Shown: positions 1-8,102 of the stretch, piece by piece
Layout: each line of letters opens with the position of its first letter
Numbering within the stretch: the first letter of the stretch is position 1
NCBI RefSeq assembly: GCF_031082405.1
Contig: NZ_JAVHJU010000045.1
Span: 1-64,000, forward strand
Direction of reading: 5' to 3'
Length of the DNA: 64,000 bases
Source of the DNA: Amycolatopsis sp. A133
GTDB lineage: Bacteria > Actinomycetota > Actinomycetes > Mycobacteriales > Pseudonocardiaceae
Program-made: the position numbers and the translations under genes
Notes under the pieces: model-generated
What the model was told of the DNA's origin: nothing
Seen by the model: the letters and a program-made list of their open reading frames with translations, nothing else
Databases searched by the model: none

Positions 1-31
1 TCTCATGGCCGCGAACGTACCCGGGGACGCG

Positions 32-77
32 CTCGTGAGTGGTAAGGCGGGTTCTAACCCGCCTTACCACTCACGAC
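32..77. repeat. 46-bp palindromic element, intergenic copy
   Basis: Nearly perfect inverted repeat; both 23-bp arms pair except the outermost base. It lies 16 bp beyond the stop codon of the NDP-hexose 2,3-dehydratase, so it could also end that transcript. The same element, same length and same central GGTT/AACC core, occurs four more times in this window inside PKS genes (29013, 34092, 44648, 59838). Similarity to those copies continues about 13 bp to the right (78-90, 11 of 13 bases identical), so the unit has an asymmetric tail and is not only a hairpin. Confidence 0.85.
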
Positions 78-93
78 CAGCCGCGGCAGAGTG

Positions 94-1515
94 TCAGAAG
101 CTGCGCAGGCTGGCCATCAGGCTGCGCAGCTCCACCGTCAGGTAGTTGCTGTGCGACAGCAGCGACATCAGCTGGCTCAGCGTGGTCCAGAGGTACCGGT
201 CGTCGGGCTCGGGGGCGAAGTCGTCCTCGGCCTCGATCACCAGGTAGCGGTTCTGCGCGTGGTAGAACCGGCCGCCTTCCTCCGAGTGCACGACGTCCAG
301 CCGCACGCGTCCGGTGGGGGCGGCCAGCGCGTAGTCGAGGTAAGGCGGGCGGTGCTCCGCCGGCGCGTCGGCGTAGTTGCCCGGCTGGCAGTGCACGGTC
401 GCGGTCAGCTCCGCGATGTTGAGCGTGCCCGCGTCGCTGCGGGCCTGCACCAGCGCGTGCAACGTGCCGCCGATCCGCTTGACCAGCAACGCGAGCAAGC
501 CGGACTGCCGGGGCGCCACCAGCGGCTGCGTCCACGCGGTGACCTCGCGGTTGCTGGCCTCCACCGACACCGCGACGACGTCGAAGTACTTGCCGTCGCG
601 GTGGTCGATGACGTCGTGGCCGAGGCGCCAGCCGTCCTCGACGACCTCCTTGAGCGGCACCCGGCGCTGCACCAGCTCCTGGCGGGCGCGCACCTCGGTG
701 AGCCAGCTGAGGATGTGCCCCGGGTCGTGGACGGCCCGGCCGCGGCCCGACAGCGAACGGTGGACCGCTTCGACGAACGAGCCGTCGCCGGTGGTCCGGT
801 CGTCCACCCGCGCCAAGGCGGGCGGAACGCAGGAAAGGACGGTCCGGGAGTCCATGTTCACCATGTGGTCCAGCCGCAGCAGGCGCCGGATCTGGTCGAG
901 GGTGAGCCAGCAGAAGTCTTCGTCCAGCGGCACGTCGTCGTCGGTCTCGACGACGATGTTGCGGTTGCGCTTGTGCAGGAACCACGAACCCTGCTCGGAC
1001 TGCAGGCCGTCGAACAGCACCCGGCCGCGGGAGCCGGCCCGGAAGTACTCCATGTACTTCGTCGCCGCGCCGCCGTGGACCTTCATGTAGTTGCTGCGCG
1101 TGGCCTGCACCGTCGGCGAGATCTGGAGGCCGTTGATGTTCCCCGGCTCCATCTTCGCCTGCATCAGGCAGTGCGGGACCCCGTCGAACCGTTTGACGAG
1201 GATGCCGAGCACCCCGATCTCCGGCTGCACGATGATCGGCTGGGTCCACTCGCTCACCCAGGGCCGGTCGGTGCGGACGCGCAGGCCTTCGACCGAGAAG
1301 AACCGGCCGCTGGTGTGCACGAGGTTGCCCGTGTCCGGCTCGAACTCCCAGCCGGCGAGGTCCAGGAAGGGGATCCGCTCCACCCGGAAGCTGTTCGCGC
1401 GGGCACGCGCGTTGAACCAGGAGTGGAAGTCCGCCATGGACATGACCGCGTCGTCGGCCACGGCGTCGGAACGCCCGTCCCGTGCCGTGTCCTCGTGTAT
1501 CGCGCTGTGGACCAC
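94..1515 (-). CDS. NDP-4-keto-6-deoxyhexose 2,3-dehydratase
   Basis: Predicted 473 aa, the usual size for the EvaA/TylX/SpnO family, which removes the C2 hydroxyl from NDP-4-keto-6-deoxyglucose and so commits the sugar to the 2-deoxy series. The protein shows the family's internal duplication: each half has a WTQP motif followed by GxLxxLVKR and an LxQAK/LVQAR stretch (about residues 90-125 and 335-360). The GTG start at 1515 is preceded by GAAGGGA. It is the last gene of a minus-strand unit after two luciferase-like genes (81 bp gap). With the ketoreductase at 3726 and the 3-dehydrase at 8103 it makes a 2,3,6-trideoxy route. Family assignment is firm; the exact sugar is inferred. Confidence 0.9.
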   Translation of the reverse strand: MVHSAIHEDTARDGRSDAVADDAVMSMADFHSWFNARARANSFRVERIPFLDLAGWEFEPDTGNLVHTSGRFFSVEGLRVRTDRPWVSEWTQPIIVQPEIGVLGILVKRFDGVPHCLMQAKMEPGNINGLQISPTVQATRSNYMKVHGGAATKYMEYFRAGSRGRVLFDGLQSEQGSWFLHKRNRNIVVETDDDVPLDEDFCWLTLDQIRRLLRLDHMVNMDSRTVLSCVPPALARVDDRTTGDGSFVEAVHRSLSGRGRAVHDPGHILSWLTEVRARQELVQRRVPLKEVVEDGWRLGHDVIDHRDGKYFDVVAVSVEASNREVTAWTQPLVAPRQSGLLALLVKRIGGTLHALVQARSDAGTLNIAELTATVHCQPGNYADAPAEHRPPYLDYALAAPTGRVRLDVVHSEEGGRFYHAQNRYLVIEAEDDFAPEPDDRYLWTTLSQLMSLLSHSNYLTVELRSLMASLRSF

Positions 1516-1596
1516 GTCACTCCCTTCCTCGGCTGCGGCGAGCCTAAGTCGGGCGGGACGCGGCGGGCATCCCCCGACCTGATAGGAACCGGGTGG

Positions 1597-2667
1597 TCAG
1601 CGGAACGCGGGCATGACCTCGGCGGCGAAGAACTTCAGCAGCTTCTTCATCTCCTCGATCGGCATCTGCCGGGTCGAGCCGAAGTCGCACAACAGGTTGC
1701 CGTACCCCATGTCCTGAATGGACCGGATCTGCGAGATGACCCGCTCGGGGTCGCCGATCACTTCCAGCTCGTTCCAGGCGAAGTCTTCTTCGGCCGAGAG
1801 GTCCTTGAGGCGTTCCAAGTGGTACTCGTAGCCCTTCGCGGCCCCGCCGGTCTTCAGGTCGATCGGCGCGTTGCCCGCCAGGAAGACCCGGGTGCGGTCG
1901 AACGCCGCCTCGAACCGCGCCTGCTCCTCGCGCGCCCGCTCGTTGGACTCGGCGACGTACACCACGCGGCTGGCGACGAGTTCAGTGTCCCCGGCGTCGA
2001 CCCCGTGGGCGGCGGCGGTTTCGTGCCAGGTCCGCGCGGCCTCGGCGATCCGCGCGAAGGGGGCGGCCGGGTCGGCCAGGATCGGCAGGCCGCGGGCGGC
2101 GTACTTCCGCACGGTCTCGGGGCTGATGGCGGCGACGTGCAGCGGCGGGTGCGGCCGCTGCACCGGCTTGGGCCACAGCGTCAGCGGGTGGGTCGTCTGC
2201 TGGTACCGGCCCTTGTACTCGAAGTCCTCCGTGGTCAGCAGGCCGAGCAGCACGTCGAGGCACTCGTCGAACCGGTCGCGGGACTCGGCGAGGTCGAGCC
2301 CGAAGTTCTCGAACTCGATGCTCTGGTAACCGCGGCCGATGCCGAGCTCGAGCCGTCCGCCCGAGAGCAGGTCCACCATCGCGGCCTCCTCGGCCACGTG
2401 GATCGGGTTGCGCAGCGGCAGCACCACGATCCCGGTGCCGAGCCGGAGCCGTTCGGTGCGGGCCGCCAGGTGGGCGAGCATGGTGAGCGTGTTCGGCACG
2501 GTGCCGAAGTCGTGGAAGTGGTGCTCGGCCATCCACACGCCGTCGAAGCCGAGCTCCTCCAGGAGCTCGACGAGCTCGACGTGGTAGCTGTAGACCTCCG
2601 GCGCGCTCATCCCGGCGAACTGGTGGAAGAGGTGGAAGGTGGAGAACTTCATCGGGCGGTGGGCCAC
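1597..2667 (-). CDS. luciferase-like (LLM) flavin-dependent monooxygenase
   Basis: About 356 aa with the bacterial luciferase-like TIM-barrel signature: an early AEHHF motif followed by GTVPN, the RTxRLRLGTGIVVLP strand, HVAEEAAMVD and the GRLELGIGRGY loop. I place the start at GTG 2667, which has AAGGGAG 7 nt upstream; an in-frame ATG at 2652 is the alternative and begins the conserved MKFSTFH strand directly. It sits between a second LLM gene (26 bp upstream) and the sugar 2,3-dehydratase. Such enzymes use FMNH2 or F420 to oxidise small molecules; the substrate is unknown. A tailoring role on the ansamycin or sugar is inferred only from location. Confidence 0.8.
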   Translation of the reverse strand: MAHRPMKFSTFHLFHQFAGMSAPEVYSYHVELVELLEELGFDGVWMAEHHFHDFGTVPNTLTMLAHLAARTERLRLGTGIVVLPLRNPIHVAEEAAMVDLLSGGRLELGIGRGYQSIEFENFGLDLAESRDRFDECLDVLLGLLTTEDFEYKGRYQQTTHPLTLWPKPVQRPHPPLHVAAISPETVRKYAARGLPILADPAAPFARIAEAARTWHETAAAHGVDAGDTELVASRVVYVAESNERAREEQARFEAAFDRTRVFLAGNAPIDLKTGGAAKGYEYHLERLKDLSAEEDFAWNELEVIGDPERVISQIRSIQDMGYGNLLCDFGSTRQMPIEEMKKLLKFFAAEVMPAFR

Positions 2668-2693
2668 GGGCGTGCTCCCTTCGTCGCGGTGTC

Positions 2694-3578
2694 CTACTTC
2701 CCGTGCAGGAGATCGATGACCGGGGCGAGCGCTTCGAGGTTGTGCTCCAGCACGGTGAAGTAGCTGATCCCGTAACGCTCCCGGTGGGTTTCGAGCTGTT
2801 CGGCGATCTGCGCGGCCGTACCGATGAGCACGGTCGGCAGTTCGGCGAGCTGCTCCACCGTGCGCTCGGGCATCCGCCGGTGCACCGCTTCCAGCCCGGC
2901 CCGGCGATCGTCGGTGACGTCGACGCAGTGGGCGAAGACGTTCAGCTCGACCTGCGCCACCCGGGGACCGAGCGCGGCCTTGGCGAACTCGACCCGCTCG
3001 GTGAGCTCGGCGGCGTCGGCCAGCAGCATCTTGTGCGAGGCGGCGGCGCCGATGAACGCGATGATGTCCGCGTGCGCGGCGGCCAGGGTGAGCAGGCCGT
3101 TCCCGCGGCCGCCCAGCAGCAGCGGCGGACCGGACGGCTGCGCGGGCCGCGGCTGGTGACCGGGATCGGCGTAGCTCTCCTTGAGCTGCTCGATCGTCCG
3201 TTCCAGGTGACGCAGCCGCTGCCGGGGCGTCGGGAAGGGGATCCCGGCGGCGTCGAACTCCGCCTTCACGTACCCGGCGCCGAGGCCGAGTTCGAACCGG
3301 CCGTCGGTGCACTGGTCGGTGCCGGTCACTTCCCGGGCGAGCAGCACGGGGTTGTAGAAACCGGTGTTGAGGACGAAGGTCTTGAGCCGGACGCGTTCGG
3401 TGTTCTCCGCGGCCAGCACCAGCGCCGGAAACGGGGCCGGCATGCCCAGGTGATCACCCACCCCGATGACGTCGTAGCCGAGTTCCTCGGCTTTGCGGCA
3501 TTTCCCGACCCAAGCGCGGCGCGGGGCGGGGGTGATCAGGTCGACCCCGAACCTGAACGGCTTGATCCCAGTGGCCAT
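2694..3578 (-). CDS. LLM-class F420-dependent oxidoreductase-like protein
   Basis: Predicted 294 aa, shorter than the neighbouring LLM protein and only distantly similar to it. It has the F420-type LLM features: FRFGVDL near the N-terminus, GYDVIGVGDHLG, then TDGRFELGLGAGY and the PPLLLGGRGNGLL phosphate-binding strand. It begins with ATG at 3578 and heads a minus-strand unit of three genes; the 147-bp gap to the divergent ketoreductase at 3726 must hold both promoters. Substrate unknown. It may be a hydride-transfer enzyme in sugar or polyketide tailoring. Confidence 0.75.
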   Translation of the reverse strand: MATGIKPFRFGVDLITPAPRRAWVGKCRKAEELGYDVIGVGDHLGMPAPFPALVLAAENTERVRLKTFVLNTGFYNPVLLAREVTGTDQCTDGRFELGLGAGYVKAEFDAAGIPFPTPRQRLRHLERTIEQLKESYADPGHQPRPAQPSGPPLLLGGRGNGLLTLAAAHADIIAFIGAAASHKMLLADAAELTERVEFAKAALGPRVAQVELNVFAHCVDVTDDRRAGLEAVHRRMPERTVEQLAELPTVLIGTAAQIAEQLETHRERYGISYFTVLEHNLEALAPVIDLLHGK

Positions 3579-3725
3579 AACAGCAAAGTACCAATCATCT
3601 GATCATTTGTCCGGCGCTTTCCGGCCCGTCGATCGCTATCAGGACGGGGGATACCGGGCCGGCGGCGGCTGTCCTAGCGTGGGCGCCGAGCAATGCCGGA
3701 AACGCCGTGTCGCGAAGGAGATCCT
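3579..3725. promoter_or_regulatory. divergent promoter region
   Basis: 147 bp between two divergently transcribed genes, with an AT-rich patch at about 3580-3608 that stands out in this GC-rich DNA. The patch contains a direct repeat of ATCAT either side of CTG. A Shine-Dalgarno GAAGGAG (3714-3720) precedes the GTG start at 3726. No -35/-10 pair could be assigned with confidence. Confidence 0.5.
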
Positions 3726-4718
3726 GTGGCCCCACTGCGCATCGGGATCATGGGGTGCGCGAGCATCGCCGTCCGGAAGCTGCTTCCGGCGATGGCGGCC
3801 CTTTCCGCCACGGAAATCGCGGCGATCGCCAGCCGGAACGCCGGTAAAGCCACGGAAATCGCCCGCGGCTACGGCTGCCGCGCGGTCGAAGGTTATTCGG
3901 CGCTGCTGGACCTCGACGACGTCGAAGCCGTCTACATCCCGCTCCCGAACGCTTCGCACGCGGAGTGGATCGATCGCGCACTGGCCGCCGGCAAGCACGT
4001 GCTCGCCGAGAAACCCTTGACCACCAGCGTTTCCCGGACCCGCGAGCTGATCGCCACGGCGCGCTCGGCCGGGCTGGTGCTGGTGGAGAACGTCATGTTC
4101 CTCCACCACAGCCAGCACGCGGCGGTCCGCGACCTGGTCGCCGACGGCGCGATCGGCGAGCTGCGGGCGTTCCACGCCGCGTTCGCCGTCCCGCCACGCC
4201 CGCCCGGCGACATCCGCCACAGCGCCGAACTCGGCGGCGGCGCCCTCATGGACACCGGCGTCTACCCGGTGCGCGCGGCGATGTCCTTCCTGGGCCGGGA
4301 GGTGGACGTCGTTTCGGCGGTGCTGACCCGGCGCCACGGCCACCCCGTCGACTCCGCCGGGCACGCGCTGCTGTGCACCGGCGACGGCGTGAGCGCGTCC
4401 GCGACCTTCGGGATCGACCACGCCTACCGGTCCGGCTACGAGCTGTGGGGCAGCGAAGGCCGGATCGTCCTCGATCACGCCTTCACCCCGCCCGCCGGCC
4501 ACATCCCGGTCATCCGGCTGGAACGGCGGTCCGGCGTCGGCGAAATCCCGCTGCCGCCCGACGACCAGGTCGCGAACACCCTCGCCGCGTTCGCCGCGAC
4601 CGTCCGCTCGGGACGGCTCCCGGACAACGACGACGTGGCGCGGCAGGCGGTGCTCGTCGACGACATCCGCACCAAAGCGAGGCTTTACGTCGATCACGCC
4701 ACCGAACCGGTGGGCTGA
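3726..4718 (+). CDS. NDP-hexose 3-ketoreductase (Gfo/Idh/MocA family)
   Basis: About 330 aa. The N-terminal Rossmann strand RIGIMGCASIA binds NAD(P)H; the AEKPLTT motif carries the family's conserved lysine, and GGGALMDTGVYPV holds the Asp/Tyr region seen in KijD10/SpnN-type ketoreductases. These act right after the 2,3-dehydratase, reducing the 3-keto group to give a 2,6-dideoxy-4-keto sugar. The GTG at 3726 is chosen over an ATG at 3693 because GAAGGAG lies 5 nt before it and the upstream codons precede the conserved fold. Transcribed with the aminotransferase 19 bp downstream. Confidence 0.85.
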   Translation: MAPLRIGIMGCASIAVRKLLPAMAALSATEIAAIASRNAGKATEIARGYGCRAVEGYSALLDLDDVEAVYIPLPNASHAEWIDRALAAGKHVLAEKPLTTSVSRTRELIATARSAGLVLVENVMFLHHSQHAAVRDLVADGAIGELRAFHAAFAVPPRPPGDIRHSAELGGGALMDTGVYPVRAAMSFLGREVDVVSAVLTRRHGHPVDSAGHALLCTGDGVSASATFGIDHAYRSGYELWGSEGRIVLDHAFTPPAGHIPVIRLERRSGVGEIPLPPDDQVANTLAAFAATVRSGRLPDNDDVARQAVLVDDIRTKARLYVDHATEPVG

Positions 4719-4737
4719 TGCCAGGAGGAACCCGATC

Positions 4738-6042
4738 GTGACGTCGACCGTGCAAAAAGCGCCGTCCCAGCTGCTGGCCGCCCGGCTGCAGATCCCCCCG
4801 ATCCCCTACAGCCACGCCGCCGGGTCCTGGGTGTACGCCTCCGACGGCACGCGTTACCTCGACGGGGCCAGCGGGATCGTCAACGTGAACATCGGCCACG
4901 CCCACCCCACGGTGGTCGAGGCGCTGCGCGACCAGGTCGGGATCTGCACCTACGCCAGCCCGGGCACGTTCGCGCCCGACCTCATGGAGCAGCTGGCCGC
5001 GGCCACGGCGCGGGCGGTGCACCGGCCGGACGACCGGGTCATGTTCACCCCCACCGGCACGCACGCGACGGAATCCGCCATCGCGCTGGCCCGGCTGGTG
5101 CAGCGGGCCCGCGGGGAGATGGGGCGGCACAAGATCCTGACGTCGTCGCTGGGTTACCACGGCAACAGCGCGTTCGTGCTCGCCTTGTCCGGCCACCGTT
5201 CGCGGCGGCCGCACGAGGACGACAGCTTCGGTCTCGCCCCCGCGTTCAACCCGCCCTACCCCGGCCAGCACCTCGACTGCCCCTACCCCGTCTGCCGCGT
5301 CGAGTGCGTGCGGGCGGTGCGCGACGCGATCGTCGCGGCCGGTCCGGACACCGTCGCGGCGGTGCTGATGGAACCGGTCAACGGCACGACCGGCGGCGGG
5401 TACGTGCCGCCGGCCGGATATCTGCGCGCGTTGCGCGAGGTCTGCGACGAGTTCGGCGTCCTCGTCATCCACGACGAGGTCCTCACCGGACTGGGCCGCT
5501 GTGGGCTCCCGCTGGCCTCGCACCACACGCCGGGCTCGGCGGCGGACATCGTCACGCTGTCGAAGGGCCTCGGCGCGGGGTACGTCCCGCTGGCCGCCAC
5601 GATGATTTCGCCGAACCTGGCCGAGGACATCATGACGAGCGGCAAGTGGCTGCCGCTGATGGGCACGATGTCGGCGACGCCGTTGCAGGGCCGGGCCGGG
5701 CTGGCCGTGCTGTCGGTGCTGGAGGAGCTCGGCGCCCTCGACCGCGACGAGGTCCGGGGCGCGGCCCTCGGCCGGCTGGTGGCCGACGCGGTGCGTGGCC
5801 AGCCGCTGGTGACCGACGTCCGCGGCCTGGGCTACTTCTACGGCATCGAGCTGGCCCCGGGCACGATCGGCGACGTCATGCGGCTCACCCGGAGCCAGGG
5901 CCTGCTGCTGTACCCGTACGTCGGTTTCCGCCCCGACCGCACCGGCGAAGGCCTGCTGGTGGCGCCGCCGCTGAACGCGACCGACGCCGATCTGGACTTC
6001 CTCGGCGAGACGCTGCGCACGGCCCTGACCCAGCTGAACTGA
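4738..6042 (+). CDS. PLP-dependent class III aminotransferase, possible sugar aminotransferase
   Basis: 434 aa, fold type I, class III family. The TGTHATESAIALAR motif binds the cofactor phosphate, IHDEV holds the aspartate that contacts the pyridine nitrogen, and SKGLGAGY carries the Schiff-base lysine at residue 276. GTG start with AGGAGGA just upstream. Its partner upstream is a sugar 3-ketoreductase, so the most economical role is transfer of an amino group to C4 of the 4-keto sugar. That would be unusual: NDP-hexose aminotransferases normally belong to the DegT/DnrJ/EryC1 family. Class III enzymes do aminate sugars in aminoglycoside pathways (BtrB/NeoB type). A role on another ketone or aldehyde cannot be excluded. 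Confidence 0.8.
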   Translation: MTSTVQKAPSQLLAARLQIPPIPYSHAAGSWVYASDGTRYLDGASGIVNVNIGHAHPTVVEALRDQVGICTYASPGTFAPDLMEQLAAATARAVHRPDDRVMFTPTGTHATESAIALARLVQRARGEMGRHKILTSSLGYHGNSAFVLALSGHRSRRPHEDDSFGLAPAFNPPYPGQHLDCPYPVCRVECVRAVRDAIVAAGPDTVAAVLMEPVNGTTGGGYVPPAGYLRALREVCDEFGVLVIHDEVLTGLGRCGLPLASHHTPGSAADIVTLSKGLGAGYVPLAATMISPNLAEDIMTSGKWLPLMGTMSATPLQGRAGLAVLSVLEELGALDRDEVRGAALGRLVADAVRGQPLVTDVRGLGYFYGIELAPGTIGDVMRLTRSQGLLLYPYVGFRPDRTGEGLLVAPPLNATDADLDFLGETLRTALTQLN

Positions 6043-6056
6043 CCGGCGCTCCACGA

Positions 6057-6088
6057 GAAAGGCCCGGGACCGCGGTCCCGGGCCTTTC
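6057..6088. terminator. bidirectional terminator between convergent genes
   Basis: Perfect 32-bp palindrome with a very GC-rich stem whose ends are GAAA and TTTC, placed 14 bp after the aminotransferase stop and 14 bp before the stop of the convergent epimerase. The symmetry and position fit a shared rho-independent-type terminator. Confidence 0.85.
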
Positions 6089-6102
6089 TGCTGCAACACG
6101 AT

Positions 6103-6750
6103 TCAGGAAGCGGCGGCCGCCTCGGTCAGCCGCACCCGGGCGTCCCGCAACGCCAGGCACTCGTCGTACCGCGGCAGCAGGCCCTGCGCACCGGCTTCCC
6201 GCAACGTCGGTGCGGCCGCGTCGCGCTCCGAGAGAATCGGCTCCCCCGGCAGGTTGAGCGGCAGGCCGATTTCCGGATCGAGCGGCTGCACGGTGAGCAC
6301 CTCGGCCGGCCGGTAGAGGTCGGACAGCAGGTACTGGACGCACGTGTCGTCTTCCAGGGCCACGAAGGCGTGGCCGAGGCCCTCTTCCACGTAGACCGCG
6401 GTCCCGCCGTACTGGTTGAGCACGATCATGTCCCACTGCCCGAACGTCGGCGAGCCGATCCGCACGTCGACGACGAAGTCGAGCAGTGAACCCCGCAGGC
6501 ACGTCACGAACTTGGCCAGGCCGGGCGGGGTCGCCGCCCCGTGCACGCCGCGGACGACGTTGCGGCACGACGTCGAGACGTTGGTCTGCAGGAACCGCGG
6601 CCGGTAGCCGAGCGCCTCGGTCAGCACGTCTTCGCGGTAGACCTCGAAGAAGTCGCCGCGCTCGTCGCCGAAGGACCGGGACGAGACGAGGTGCGCGCCG
6701 TCGATGCCGAGCGGCCGTACGGTCATGCTGCGGGTGCTGACGCTGCCCAT
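6103..6750 (-). CDS. NDP-4-keto-6-deoxyhexose 3,5- (or 5-) epimerase
   Basis: 215 aa cupin-fold protein of the RmlC family. Visible landmarks are RGDFFEVYRED near residue 30, the TNVSTS strand, VRGVHGA with the catalytic histidine, and the YVEEGLGHAFVAL strand that closes the active site. The enzyme inverts C5 (and possibly C3) of the 4-keto sugar and would give the L-series. ATG start at 6750, 6 bp after the glycosyltransferase stop, so the two are probably co-translated. Confidence 0.85.
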   Translation of the reverse strand: MGSVSTRSMTVRPLGIDGAHLVSSRSFGDERGDFFEVYREDVLTEALGYRPRFLQTNVSTSCRNVVRGVHGAATPPGLAKFVTCLRGSLLDFVVDVRIGSPTFGQWDMIVLNQYGGTAVYVEEGLGHAFVALEDDTCVQYLLSDLYRPAEVLTVQPLDPEIGLPLNLPGEPILSERDAAAPTLREAGAQGLLPRYDECLALRDARVRLTEAAAAS

Positions 6751-6756
6751 GTCCGC

Positions 6757-7902
6757 TTAGGACGCTTCCCGGACGAGCTGCTCGATGCGCAGCGCCACCT
6801 CGTGCGGCGACGGCTGGGCCGCGATTTCCCGGGCGAGCTCGCCCGCGGCCGCGGCGAACGACGGGTCGGCGACCAGCTCGCCGCACGTCTTCGCGATGAC
6901 CTCGCTCGTGGCCTCCTCCGGGGACAGCACGACGGCGGCGCCGGTTTCGGCGAGGCGGCGGGCCATGTCGCCGGCCCGGTACAGGTTGGGGTCGGGGAGC
7001 AGCACCTGCGGCACGCCGAAGCTCAGCCCCGTCATCATGGTGCTGCCGCCGGTCTGGTGCACCAGGACGTCGCAGGTGGGCGCGACGACGTCGAGCGGGA
7101 TCCAGCCCGCGCGCACGTTCTTCAGCCGCTCGCGCAGTTCCGGTGCGGCGTCCTCGGTGACGGCGACGACGACTTCTGCGTCCAGGGTCGCGACCTGCTC
7201 GACGACGCCCTGCAGGAAGTCGTACTGGTTGTAGTTCGCGACACCCGTGCCGATGGTGACGCCGATCCGGGTGCCCGCGCCCTTCCGGTACATCCACGGT
7301 TCGAGCACGGACTGCGAGTTGCCCGGGATCCACCGCATCAGCTGGCCGCCCTTGAGGTCTTCGGGCAGCAGGCTCGGCGGCGCGATCTCGATCGTCATGA
7401 CGGGCTCGGGCAGGCCGTCCAGGCCCAGCTCCGTCAGCTGCTCACGCAGCTGGTCCTCCGCGCCTCGGTCCATCAGCCGCGGGCTGTGGATGTCCCAGGC
7501 GTGGCGCACGTAGGGCACCCCGAGGTGGGCGGCCAGCAGCGGGCCGGCGTAGGAGGTGACCCCGCTGACGATGACGTCCGGGCGCCAGTCCTTGCTGAAC
7601 GCGAGCAGGGCGTCGAGGGTCACGTATTCCATGTGCGCGTACCAGCGGCCCGCCATGATCTCGCGTTCCTCGGGGTCTTCCGGCACGTGCGTGAGGCCGC
7701 TGTCGGCGATGACCTGCCGCGGGGTGACGCCCGGCGCCGTGGTCCGCACCGCGGACAGCCCGACGCCGGCGATCGTGCCGACCATCTCGTCGACCGACGC
7801 GGTGGTCATCACCTGGTGCCCGGCGTTGCGCAGGGCGTTCGCCAGCGGAACGTGGCTGAACACCGTCGACGGGGCAACCCCGGCAAGATTAAGAACCTTC
7901 AC
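6757..7902 (-). CDS. GT-B glycosyltransferase (GT1, antibiotic deoxysugar transferase)
   Basis: About 381 aa. The N-terminal KVLNLAG...SHVPLANALRNAGHQV segment is the acceptor domain of EryCIII/DesVII-type enzymes; the C-terminal HQTGGSTMMTGLSFGVPQVLLPD stretch is the nucleotide-sugar binding motif. I place the start at GTG 7902, which has GGGAGGA 7 nt upstream; an in-frame ATG at 7974 lacks a ribosome site and adds residues before the first strand. No DesVIII-like auxiliary P450 partner is evident. It should attach the deoxysugar made by the neighbouring enzymes, most likely to the ansamycin. Confidence 0.88.
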   Translation of the reverse strand: MKVLNLAGVAPSTVFSHVPLANALRNAGHQVMTTASVDEMVGTIAGVGLSAVRTTAPGVTPRQVIADSGLTHVPEDPEEREIMAGRWYAHMEYVTLDALLAFSKDWRPDVIVSGVTSYAGPLLAAHLGVPYVRHAWDIHSPRLMDRGAEDQLREQLTELGLDGLPEPVMTIEIAPPSLLPEDLKGGQLMRWIPGNSQSVLEPWMYRKGAGTRIGVTIGTGVANYNQYDFLQGVVEQVATLDAEVVVAVTEDAAPELRERLKNVRAGWIPLDVVAPTCDVLVHQTGGSTMMTGLSFGVPQVLLPDPNLYRAGDMARRLAETGAAVVLSPEEATSEVIAKTCGELVADPSFAAAAGELAREIAAQPSPHEVALRIEQLVREAS

Positions 7903-8102
7903 AAGATCGTCCTCCCAGGGGTGGCTCGTGGTCGGCTCCAGCTTGCCGATGACACCGCCGCAGGCCATCACCAACGCGGGTAGTCTCGGCCGGTTGCCCG
8001 CGGCGGCCTACCACGTTGGGGGATGCCCCGTTCTCGCAGCGCTTCTAGCGTGACTTAAGCGTTAGGTCCGCGACCGCACTGACTGCAGGGGATCGATACG
8101 AC
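7903..8102. promoter_or_regulatory. divergent promoter region
   Basis: 200 bp between the start of the glycosyltransferase (minus) and the 3-dehydrase (plus). It must hold promoters for both units. The glycosyltransferase ribosome site GGGAGGA is near 7910-7916; on the plus strand AGGGGA lies about 10 nt before the ATG at 8103. No clear operator was found. Confidence 0.45.

Noticed and set aside
91..2763. 890-codon plus-strand open frame opposite the 2,3-dehydratase and LLM gene
   Set aside because: Low-complexity antisense translation; crosses two well-supported minus-strand genes.
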